A DNA stretch of 14,822 nt from Bifidobacteriaceae bacterium. Its GTDB lineage: Bacteria > Actinomycetota > Actinomycetes > Actinomycetales > WQXJ01. Location of the stretch: the NCBI GenBank assembly GCA_031266115.1, contig JAISBQ010000377.1:1-14822 (forward strand). Reading direction: 5' to 3'. A model generated the notes under the pieces. The model saw only the letters and a list, made by a program, of their open reading frames with translations, was not told where the DNA came from and ran no database searches. Made by a program: the position numbers and the translations under genes. Within the stretch, counting starts at the first letter, position 1. Each line of letters begins with the position of its first letter. Shown here in pieces: positions 6,681-13,285 of the stretch.

Positions 6681-7003
6681 AGTACGCACCGGTCTTAGTC
6701 ATCACTGCAGGTCACAGCGGCTATCGCAATCTGTCGCCAACCAACAACACCAAGAGATCGCAAATAGGTCAAGGGTTCGATCCCCTTGGGCGGCTCGTTG
6801 CCCGTGAAAGCGCACCATAGCGTTGGCCTCGGTCGTCAGGCGCTTCCCCCTCCCTCTCGCATAGCGTCGATTGGCGCCGCGTAGCGATGACTTGCCACAC
6901 GTTTGCCACCGGCCCCCAGCAGACTCGCACTCGACAGGTAGTCCAGCAGCCGTGCACTCCACCTATCGTGCGTGTACGTCGGAACTGGGGTCCGGCTCGG
7001 CTA
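6652..7003 (+). other. Intergenic region of about 350 bases with a tRNA-like fragment and no gene
   Basis: After the repeat at 6627-6680 there is no ORF with a plausible start. The only recognisable element is the tRNA 3'-end-like stretch at 6768-6796. No integrase or excisionase fragment is visible, although such genes normally sit beside an att site. Confidence 0.5.
6768..6796 (+). other. tRNA 3'-end-like fragment, candidate att-site remnant
   Basis: AAGGG (6771-6775), TTCGATC (6776-6782) and CCCTT (6783-6787) form a perfect T-arm with a canonical loop. GGGCGGC plus T follows, where an acceptor strand and discriminator base would be. The preceding bases do not form a D arm or anticodon arm, so this is a fragment, not a gene. 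Many integrases recombine at tRNA 3' ends and leave such copies. The ending resembles a threonine tRNA, but that is only a resemblance. Confidence 0.55.
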
Positions 7004-7449
7004 CACCGGGCCAAGTCTGGCCACCGCGGCCTGCTCCAACCTGCCCGCCCGGCGATGATCGTGGGCCTCATCCCGGAAGCCACCGGTCCATCCACCCAGG
7101 AAATGGCCACAGCCCTTGACCAACGTAGGAGGCTCATCCAAGGCCCTCGATCACCATCGTCCAAGCCGCCATCGCCCGAAACAAACCATGGCTCTACGAA
7201 CTCGGGCCTCGACCGCCCGACAGGCGAGGCGCGGCTCGCTGGTGCATGGGAGCCATCACCACCGCGGCCTAGTGCGACCGCCACGGCCCCACCGGACCGA
7301 GCGCCATGGACGTTCGCCCCACCAACGCCACCATGTGCGCCGATGCCATCCGCGTACGACAGGTCATCGCTCAGATTCGGGGACCGCGCATGGTCTCAAC
7401 CCCGCCCGCTCGGCGTCCCGCGCCGCAGTGTGACGCCCTACGCCTGTGA
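7004..7449 (+). pseudogene. Second copy of the relaxase 3' end, degenerate
   Basis: The stretch aligns end to end with 691-1137, from CACCGGGCCAAG to the shared ending that includes CGCCCGCTCGGCGTCCCGCG, and stops at the equivalent TGA (7447-7449). Translation begins as HRAKSGHRGLLQPARPAMIV, GLIPEATGP and ALDQRRRLIQ. A one-base loss near 7148 shifts the frame, and after the shift an in-frame TAG (7270-7272) interrupts AITTAA-CDRHG. Only about the last 150 codons of the relaxase are present, with nothing relaxase-like upstream. It is a non-functional remnant of a related element and is more decayed than copy 1. The abiE operon begins 47 nt after its stop. Confidence 0.85.
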
Positions 7450-7460
7450 TCGAGGCGTGC

Positions 7461-7494
7461 GACAGAACTTTACCGGAAATGGTAAAGTTCTGTC
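7461..7494. promoter_or_regulatory. Perfect 14-bp inverted repeat, probable abiE operator
   Basis: GACAGAACTTTACC (7461-7474) is the exact reverse complement of GGTAAAGTTCTGTC (7481-7494), with a 6-nt spacer. It ends one base before the GTG start of the AbiEi gene. A TAAAGT box (7483-7488) inside the right arm could be the -10 of a leaderless promoter. AbiEi antitoxins are known to repress their own operon by binding inverted repeats in the promoter, so this is very likely that site. Confidence 0.75.
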
Positions 7495-7495
7495 T

Positions 7496-8056
7496 GTGAC
7501 GGTGAGGGAAGCGCTGTGGGATATTGCCGTGGAGCAGTACGGCTACGTCACGACACGTAATGCCCATGACCTGGGTATTCCGACAGTCGAGTTGGGCAAG
7601 CTTGCGGCTCGTGGCCGTCTGCAGCGTGTGTCGCAAGGGTTGTACCGGTTCGCGGAATGGCCCGTGTCGGCCAACGACGCCTTGATGGAGGCCGTGCTGT
7701 GGACCCGCGACCCAAGGGCAGCTCTGTCCCACGACACAGCGTTGGAAGCCTACGACCTGTCCGACATCAATCCGGACAAGATCCATGTCACGATCCCCGT
7801 ACGGGAGAAGACTCTGCGCCGGCGCGACATGCGCGCATCTCTGGTCGTTCACTACGAGAACCTCGCCGATGATCAGATCGGCTGGTGGGAATCGATCCCT
7901 GCGGTCACAGTGGCCACCGCCATCGACCAGTGCATTGCCTCCCAAGTGCGCCCTGACCTGGTGCTTCAAGCCATCGATGCGGCACGTCGCCAGGGTCGCA
8001 TTGACCAGGCCACCGCGGGACGTCAGCGCCGCCAAGTACGGGGAGACAGAAGATGA
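7496..8056 (+). CDS. AbiEi-family type IV antitoxin
   Basis: From GTG 7496 the protein has 186 residues, normal for the AbiEi family. The N-terminus is a winged helix (LWDIAVEQYGYVTTRNAHDL, LAARGRLQRVSQGLYRF), followed by the antitoxin domain (ALSHDTALEAYDLSDINPDK, IHVTIPV). In the family it represses the operon through the winged helix and counters the AbiEii nucleotidyltransferase without forming a stable complex. The frame is open far upstream through relaxase remnant 2, but the start is placed just after the 14-bp inverted repeat; GTG 7502 is an alternative. The stop overlaps the toxin start as ATGA. It appears intact while its toxin is frameshifted, a state that costs the cell little. 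Confidence 0.87.
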   Translation: MTVREALWDIAVEQYGYVTTRNAHDLGIPTVELGKLAARGRLQRVSQGLYRFAEWPVSANDALMEAVLWTRDPRAALSHDTALEAYDLSDINPDKIHVTIPVREKTLRRRDMRASLVVHYENLADDQIGWWESIPAVTVATAIDQCIASQVRPDLVLQAIDAARRQGRIDQATAGRQRRQVRGDRR

Positions 8057-9118
8057 CCGTGTTTGACTTGCCCAACAAGCCACGCCCGCTCCCTTCGGTG
8101 CGGGCGATGGAGAAGTGGATATACGACGCCGAGCGGGCTACTGGGATCGCACCGAAACGCCTGGGGTGGCTGGTCGCCTCCACGGTGGTGGTCAGCGCCT
8201 TGCAGCGTACGGTCGATGGCTTTCAGCAGCCGGCGTTCTTGGTCAAGGGCGGGAGTATACATCGAGCTTCACCTCGGGCTCAGAGCCCGCACTACCACCG
8301 ACGTGGACACGCTGTTCCGAGGCGACCTGGCCGAGTTCGAGCGAAAGCTCGACGAGACGTTGACCCAGCCATGGGGGCCATTCGACCTGGTGCGTACAGA
8401 ACTCGAAGTGATCGACGCACCCAGGCTTGTTCAGCCCCGCCGGTTCTGGATCAAACTGATCGCAAAGGGACATGTGTGGCGTCGCATCAAAGTCGACGTG
8501 TCGTTCCCCGAAGGTGGAAGCGCCAACGAGTCGATGCCCGTTGTGCCGCCGAACATCGGCTTCTTCGGCATCCAAACACCGAACTACCTGCTCGGGATGG
8601 CAATGGATTACCAAGTGGCCCAGAAACTCCACGCCGCGTCCGATCCCGATGACGACCACTACGAGAACCAGCGCGTCCACGACATTCTCGACCTCCTGCT
8701 CATCAAGAACGCCTTCTACCCTGGGCCACTGCCCAAACATCTCAAAGCCGCATGCGAAGACATCTTCACCTACCGCGCCGACGAGGCCGCACAGCTCCAG
8801 CACCCAGTCCGCCGCTGGCCTCCAGTGCTCCACGCCAACGACTACTGGCGCGCTGCCTACCCGCCGCTCGCCACGGCACTGGAGATCACGCTCACGCTGG
8901 ACGAAGCGATCGCAACCATCGAAGCCTGGGCAACCGAGATCGATCGAGCTGACGGATGGCGCAACCCGCCAAGCCCATCCGCCCCACGCAAACCCCACGG
9001 ATTGAACGCGATTCAGGGCAAGACGACGGCAGCGTGGGAATGGGAAGGCCTGGCCTCGGCATGGTCCTTGTCGGGCCGGTGGGTGGTGGGTGATGGGGTG
9101 ATGGGGTCTGTCACCTGA
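8053..9118 (+). pseudogene. AbiEii-family nucleotidyltransferase toxin, split by a +1 frameshift
   Basis: Frame 1 gives MTVFDLPNKPRPLPSVRAME...AFLVKGGS. Frame 2 then continues YIELHLGLRARTTTDVDTLF to the TGA at 9116-9118. Removing one base near 8257 joins them into a normal protein of about 354 residues. AbiEii is a nucleotidyltransferase-like toxin of phage-abortive operons. All family motifs remain: KGGS (66-68) with DVD (D83, D85 in repaired numbering), KVDVSF, YQVAQKLHAA and RVHDILDLLLI. The break falls between the GGS and the acidic residues of the active site, so frame-1 translation yields an inactive stub that ends at 8652. The 3' end runs into the second copy of the 54-bp repeat, so the last ~45 residues may not be native. 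A sequencing error is possible. I see no slippery site for programmed shifting. Confidence 0.85.
8981..9034 (+). repeat. 54-bp direct repeat, copy 2
   Basis: This is the partner of 6627-6680, about 89% identical by eye. It lies within the 3' end of the abiEii reading frame. The distance between copies is about 2.35 kb, which is the extent of the att-like fragment, relaxase remnant 2 and abiE. Confidence 0.8.
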
Positions 9119-9178
9119 GCACATCCCCTGGCCCCGGCGTCGGTCCTGACGTTCCCGCAGAGCCCCTCGCCAGATCGT

Positions 9179-9235
9179 CGAGTTTCACCTTTTCGGGCCC
9201 CCACAGGCGATTCCGGCCCCAAGAGGTGAAACTCG
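9179..9235. repeat. Long hairpin downstream of abiEii
   Basis: CGAGTTTCACCT (9179-9190) is the exact reverse complement of AGGTGAAACTCG (9224-9235). The stem continues inward with three more pairs, one mismatch and five further pairs (GGGCC with GGCCC), giving about 20 bp in all. It has no T-run. It may be a Rho-independent-like terminator for abiE, a REP-type element or the end of a lost insertion. Confidence 0.6.
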
Positions 9236-9360
9236 GCGGCCTCTGGGTACGACGACAAACACGAACCTGACCAGATTCCTTCCGAGGATGCAGTGTGGCG
9301 ATGCGGGCGGCTGTCCCATGCTCGCGGTTGCGATCTGTGAACGGACCTGGGAGGGATACG

Positions 9361-9414
9361 ATGTCGCACGACACACCTAAGATCTACTTCGCGACAATAG
9401 ATCTTCAGTCCTAA
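9361..9414 (+). CDS. Candidate 17-codon leader ORF before the methyltransferase
   Basis: GGGAGGG (9349-9355) lies 5 nt before the ATG, a better ribosome site than that of the methyltransferase itself. The peptide is MSHDTPKIYFATIDLQS, ending in TAA 10 nt before the methyltransferase ATG. The inverted repeat at 9379-9405 lies inside the ORF, so translation of the leader would open it. This could be a regulatory leader peptide or chance. Confidence 0.35.
   Translation: MSHDTPKIYFATIDLQS
9379..9405. promoter_or_regulatory. Inverted repeat AAGATCTA / TAGATCTT upstream of the methyltransferase
   Basis: There are eight perfect base pairs with an 11-nt spacer (9387-9397). Each arm contains AGATCT, so two GATC sites lie here. 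It may be an operator bound by the helix-turn-helix of the downstream methyltransferase, or an RNA hairpin within the leader ORF. Confidence 0.5.
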
Positions 9415-9424
9415 GGCTGTCATC

Positions 9425-10390
9425 ATGACCATCGCTCCGACCAGCACCGACCGCCAGGCGCCAGCGCCGCCGCTGCGCTTCGTCCAGGCACCGCCACCAC
9501 TGCCCACCATCGACGGCGGGTTCACGACCATCCTCGCCGACCCGCCATGGCGGTTCACCAATCGCACCGGCAAAGTTGCCCCCGAGCACCGTCGCCTTGA
9601 TCGCTACTCCACACTCCCCCTGCCGGACATTTGCGCCCTGCCGGTGAAGAACGTCGTGGCCCATGACGCGCATCTTTACTTGTGGGTGCCCAATGCGCTG
9701 CTCCCCGAGGGCCTGCAAGTGATGGATGCTTGGGGGTTCCGGTATGTCTCAAACATCGTGTGGGCTAAGCGCCGCAAAGACGGTGGTCCAGACGGGCGGG
9801 GAGTGGGCTTCTACTTCCGCAACGTCACTGAGTTGATCCTCTTCGGCGTCCATGGCTCCATGCGGACGCTGTCCCCCGCCCGCTCCCAGGTCAACATGAT
9901 CGAAACCCGCAAACGCGAACACTCCCGCAAACCCGACGAACTGTACGACATCATCGAAGCCTGCTCCCCCGGCCCCTACCTGGAACTGTTCGCCCGCTAC
10001 CCCCAGGAAGGCTGGTCAGCCTGGGGCGACGAAGCCGACACCGAAGCGAAGCCCCGAGGCCGCTCCCACAAGGGCTACGACGGTGGTGAGGTCCGATCGT
10101 TTCCGCGCCTGGACCCGCACGAGCGTATTCCTCGCGAGTTCGCGGTTCGCCTTGGACATTTCCTCCGCTCCGAGTACGACGCCGGCCGCAGCATTCGCGA
10201 GCTCGCTGGTGCCACGGATTACTCGATCACCCGAGTACGCAGTCTTCTTGAACTGGCAGGAACTCAACTACGGCCACGCGGAACTATGACCACAGGAACT
10301 CAATCGAGCAATACCCATAAGCCCACGGCGACTTGCCCGTCGACGCGGCGGTCTTCGTGTGGCCATCGCGCCAAGGCCGGTGTGGGATGA
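9425..10390 (+). CDS. MT-A70-family DNA adenine methyltransferase with C-terminal helix-turn-helix
   Basis: This 321-residue protein has the MT-A70 catalytic motif ADPPW (D39-W42), the core segments HLYLWVPNALLPEGLQVMDA, WGFRYVSNIVWAKRR and FYFRNVTELILFGVHG, and the late cofactor segment PYLELFARYP with WSAWG. The family transfers a methyl group from S-adenosylmethionine to adenine N6; prokaryotic members often occur on phages and plasmids. Residues 233-286 form an actinobacterial helix-turn-helix (SEYDAGRSIRELAGATDYSI, TRVRSLLELAG), suggesting a fusion to a DNA-binding module. The final ~35 residues (TMTTGTQSSNTHKPTATC...) are low complexity and are read antisense through the truncated TOTE remnant, so the original stop may have been lost. 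The ribosome site is weak (AAGG at 9413-9416). No partner endonuclease is adjacent, so it looks like a solitary methyltransferase. Confidence 0.85.
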   Translation: MTIAPTSTDRQAPAPPLRFVQAPPPLPTIDGGFTTILADPPWRFTNRTGKVAPEHRRLDRYSTLPLPDICALPVKNVVAHDAHLYLWVPNALLPEGLQVMDAWGFRYVSNIVWAKRRKDGGPDGRGVGFYFRNVTELILFGVHGSMRTLSPARSQVNMIETRKREHSRKPDELYDIIEACSPGPYLELFARYPQEGWSAWGDEADTEAKPRGRSHKGYDGGEVRSFPRLDPHERIPREFAVRLGHFLRSEYDAGRSIRELAGATDYSITRVRSLLELAGTQLRPRGTMTTGTQSSNTHKPTATCPSTRRSSCGHRAKAGVG

Positions 10391-11832
10391 CCTTTGCTGG
10401 CCAGAGCGTCGAGGCGGCCGCGGCGGCGCGTCAGCACCAAGCACTTCCTATCCTCGTCAAGGGCCCTGCGACGTCGGCGGCGATCTGTCGGTTGCGCCCC
10501 TCGTCGGCCGCGACGAGCCCGTCGAGTTCAGTGATCGCACCCGGTGCGGCGATGTCGAGACTGGGTGGGGCCTGGAAGATGGTCTCGTGGACCTGGAGCA
10601 CGCGGGCAGGACCGTCATACGCCCGTGCACGAGTGGTTTGGTTCGGAAGAACATCTCCGACCACATGCCGGATGGGCCCGAGTTCCCAGGACGTGATCTC
10701 TTGCAAGCCGTCCTCGCAGATGGGTGTGGCCGTCAAGCCCAGCCACTGGAGAGCGCCGATCTGCGAGACGACGTCCTGGTATGACGCGGCCGCGACGTGA
10801 TGGCACTCGTCGACAACGACCTGCCCGTACCCCCTCGTCAGCTCACGGATCTCATCCGACGAGCGCACCGCCAGGGACTGCAGAAACACCACGTCGACCA
10901 TCCCCCGGAGCTTCTTCCGTCCGCCGCCGAGCTGACCAGCCTTGATTCCCAACAAAGACTGGATCTGCTCCCTCCACTGCACCGCGAGAGTCGCTCGGTC
11001 GATCAACACCAGGGTGGTGACCGCACGCTCTGCGATGATCGCGCAGGCCATGACCGTTTTTCCTGAGCCCGTGGGTGCCTGGAGGACGCCGTCCCTGTGG
11101 GCGAGCATCGCCTTGACGCCGGTGCGCTGGTGGGGGTACAACTCGCCGGCAAACAAAGCCTGCAGTTCGCCCTCGTGGTTGCTCGCCGTTCCCGGGCTGA
11201 GAGACCTCAAGCGCGCACGGGATGTCGAGAGAGGACGCGGCCCGAACGTAGGCGTGCACATCCACCATGGCGTCACGGCCGTCGAAGTCTGCCGCGAGCC
11301 ACCAGCACGTGGAGTCAGGCAATAGCGGATAGAGGCCGAGGAAGAAGTCGTTGTCCGCTCTGAGGTGCCGGTCAAAGATCCGGGGTGTCAAGGGGAACGG
11401 GTCGCGGTCCAGGAGCGGGATCGACTTGTCGCGGATGCCGGTGGCCGGTGCCCAGCCTTTCCACGGCCTCTCGTTCCGGGCGCGCTTTTCGAGGTTCTCT
11501 CAGTGATACGCGAACACGTCCGTTCGCGCGGCGAACAGCCGCATGTAGAGCGCCAACTGCGCCTCGCTGCCCGAGCGACCGTCGGTCCTGCCCGTGGCGT
11601 GAAGGTCAAGTGCACGCTGCTCGGGGGGTGGACGTCCGATGCCGTCGGTCAGCTTGGGGATGGCACGCCAACGCCGGTTCTCGGCCTCAAGTGCCGCCCA
11701 CGGCGTTCCAGGCCGTCCACCGGGCTGGCCTAACCCCGGTGCCTCATGTCCACGCTTGAGGAGGCCCGTCCATGTGGTGGTCCCTGGCCGAGCGGGAATT
11801 TCGCCGAGTTGAGCTTCCGAGTCCCCAAACAC
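10299..11832 (-). pseudogene. TOTE-type primase-helicase, multiply disrupted
   Basis: Read leftward, an N-terminal piece (AALEAENRRW, then SEAQLALYMRLFAARTDVFA) leads into an archaeo-eukaryotic primase domain (ENLEKRARNERPWKGWAPAT, LRADNDFFLGLYPLLPDSTC, WWLAADFDG, ALEVSQPGNGE), then a superfamily 2 helicase (APTGSGKT, VVVDECHHVA, WLGLTATP). This combination is typical of TOTE conflict-system proteins. Damage: a TGA at 11502-11500 stands where the conserved Trp of AYHWEN is expected, one substitution away; the primase is cut just after GNG near 11190 and joined out of frame to the helicase, with the intervening segment missing; one base is lost near 10468 in DVA-ALDEDRKCLVLTRR; and the helicase C-terminal domain is absent beyond about 10370. 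The exact gene start is unclear. It converges on and overlaps the methyltransferase 3' end. Confidence 0.82.
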
Positions 11833-11986
11833 CCCGATTCACGACCCAAAGCCTCGGGCTCGGCATCCCCGGGGGGTTCCGCGGACCGTCGAGTTGAGTG
11901 TTTGGGTCCCCAGTCACCCCGATCTGCGACCCGAAGGCTCGGGCTCGGCGACAAGCGCTCACCCGATACGCGACCGAGGCTCGGCG
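11821..11986 (+). repeat. Degenerate direct repeats ahead of the lipoprotein gene
   Basis: Unit 1 (11821-11865) and unit 2 (11906-11951) share GTCCCCA, CACCCCGAT, CGACCC and GGCTCGGGCTCGGC, or near variants, over about 45 bases. A shorter third unit (11959-11986, ACCCGATACGCGACCGAGGC) has lost part of the end. Unit spacing is about 85 and 53 bases. GTGTTTGG (11898-11905) is the reverse complement of CCAAACAC at the start of unit 1. They could be regulator sites or decayed duplications. Confidence 0.6.
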
Positions 11987-11995
11987 ACGTCTCCG

Positions 11996-12001
11996 GTACG
12001 G
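11996..12001 (+). promoter_or_regulatory. Candidate -10 box of the lipoprotein gene, leaderless
   Basis: TACGGT ends 7 nt before the GTG at 12009, placing the transcript start on or next to the start codon. No Shine-Dalgarno precedes that GTG. The -35 region overlaps the end of the third direct-repeat unit. Confidence 0.35.
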
Positions 12002-12008
12002 TGTCGAC

Positions 12009-13019
12009 GTGCACCGTCGACCAGGCACCCATCGCCGTGTCATCCCGAAGACCAGCGCGGTCTCGCTTCCTCGCCCGGGTGCGGTGGCGGGGCTCGTGGG
12101 GACCGTCATCGTCCTCATGATGGCGCTGGGCGGGTGCACCGAGGACACCGATGATGTGGCGACGTTGGCAGATGGCGCGACGCCTCGGACGGCGAGCCCG
12201 ACCGCAAGTCGCCCGGCTTCCGCCCCAGCGACAGAGGGTGGGCAGGGCGCCGCCAGCCCAGCCGAACCGGCGCCACCGGCGCCGGCAGAGGACTATGACG
12301 CCGCCCAGGCCGATGCCGCCTATGAGTTTGTCGCGTGCCTGACCGCCGCTGAGGTGCCTGCCGAGGTGATCGAAAACCCTGGCAGCGGCGCCATCGTTTG
12401 GCCCAAGGGCACGGGGTGGATCTACACGCTGTCGGAGGACTTCTCCCAGCGCGGCGGAGCGAACGACGGCAAGGAACTCACCCCCGAGGAGCAGCAGGCG
12501 TTCGCTCGCGCCCACGAAGGGGCCAACGCCCTGGTGATCGACGGGGAGGATCTGTCCGCAGCATGGGACGAGTGCCGCACATCCTCCGGCTACTTCCTCT
12601 ACGACCCGCCGGCCGACCCGGCTGTGGAGCTGCTGGAGAAGCAGGCGATTGTCCAGTCCACCAATACGTGGGCGGCCTGTGCGCGCGGGAACGGATATCC
12701 CGATCTGGGTGACGTGACCGCCGTGGCGGACAACTACGCGACCTGGCCATGGCTCTATCTCCCCTCCGAGATGACCCCTCAGGAGCTGCGCGAGCTGCTG
12801 TATTCCTGCTCGCTAGTGGGCGAAGGCACGCTGCGCGCCTCGGTCGACTCTGAGGATGCGCGGTGGGTGGAGCCGATGATCGGGTTCACCGGTCAGGAGG
12901 CCGTCGCCGCCTCCAGCGAACCACATCCTGACGCCGAGCACCTGGGTGAGTTGCGCAGGATCCTCGAGGACGCCATGGCCGAGGCCGCTGAACGTGTCTA
13001 CGCCGAGGTGTCCGAGTAG
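12009..13019 (+). CDS. Secreted lipoprotein with repeated W-x2-C-x4-G-Y motifs
   Basis: From GTG 12009 the protein has 336 residues. A basic n-region (MHRRPGTHRRVIPK) and hydrophobic core (GAVAGLVGTVIVLMMALGG) lead to a lipobox, ALGGC, with Cys43 as the predicted lipidated residue. A Thr/Ser/Pro/Ala-rich spacer of about 50 residues follows, as in many actinobacterial surface lipoproteins. The mature part carries two related motifs, SAAWDECRTSSGYF and TNTWAACARGNGYPDLGD, plus further cysteines (FVACL, LYSCSL), which probably pair as disulfides outside the cell. I know this W-x2-C...GY pattern from uncharacterised actinobacterial lipoproteins and cannot assign a function. The frame is open upstream to 11898, but the GTG after the TACGGT box gives a proper signal peptide. 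This gene starts the part of the window that does not look like mobile-element cargo. Confidence 0.82.
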   Translation: MHRRPGTHRRVIPKTSAVSLPRPGAVAGLVGTVIVLMMALGGCTEDTDDVATLADGATPRTASPTASRPASAPATEGGQGAASPAEPAPPAPAEDYDAAQADAAYEFVACLTAAEVPAEVIENPGSGAIVWPKGTGWIYTLSEDFSQRGGANDGKELTPEEQQAFARAHEGANALVIDGEDLSAAWDECRTSSGYFLYDPPADPAVELLEKQAIVQSTNTWAACARGNGYPDLGDVTAVADNYATWPWLYLPSEMTPQELRELLYSCSLVGEGTLRASVDSEDARWVEPMIGFTGQEAVAASSEPHPDAEHLGELRRILEDAMAEAAERVYAEVSE

Positions 13020-13036
13020 CGCCGCTACCACTAAAT

Positions 13037-13056
13037 GGTCACCGGTCGGGGTGACC
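13037..13056. terminator. Hairpin after the lipoprotein gene
   Basis: GGTCACC (13037-13043) pairs perfectly with GGTGACC (13050-13056) across a 6-nt loop, 18 nt after the stop codon. There is no T-run, so this is only a terminator-like structure. Confidence 0.4.
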
Positions 13057-13285
13057 CCTGGTTGACCGCTCTCCGCGGGAACCTGAGCCACGCGAGGCAT
13101 TGATGACGCGGTGGCGATGTGTCCACCCCGCGGTCACCGTGCGGCGACCCACCGGAGCGGACGATGACGCCCCGTAAAGTCGTGTCCCAGCCGGACCAGG
13201 TGGTCGCCTCGCCAGGTTCGTGGGAAACCGCAGGTCAGAGGGTGGCTAGATGGACACGTTGGGTGGTCGCAAATCGGGGTGCACG

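Larger units (their letters stand above)
9119..9424 (+). other. Intergenic region of about 300 bases with two inverted repeats and a short leader ORF
   Basis: It contains the long hairpin at 9179-9235, then a candidate 17-codon ORF (9361-9414) that contains the 8-bp inverted repeat at 9379-9405. No larger gene is supported here. Confidence 0.5.

Noticed and set aside
6702..6800. A complete tRNA gene.
   Set aside because: Only the T-arm and acceptor-like strand are present; no D arm or anticodon arm can be drawn upstream.
6887..7495. N-terminal extension of AbiEi through the upstream open frame.
   Set aside because: That stretch is the decayed relaxase copy read partly out of frame. The operator and family length place the start at 7496.
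8248..8262. Programmed +1 frameshift in abiEii.
   Set aside because: There is no slippery run, rare-codon pause or downstream structure of the usual kind. A simple one-base insertion explains it better.
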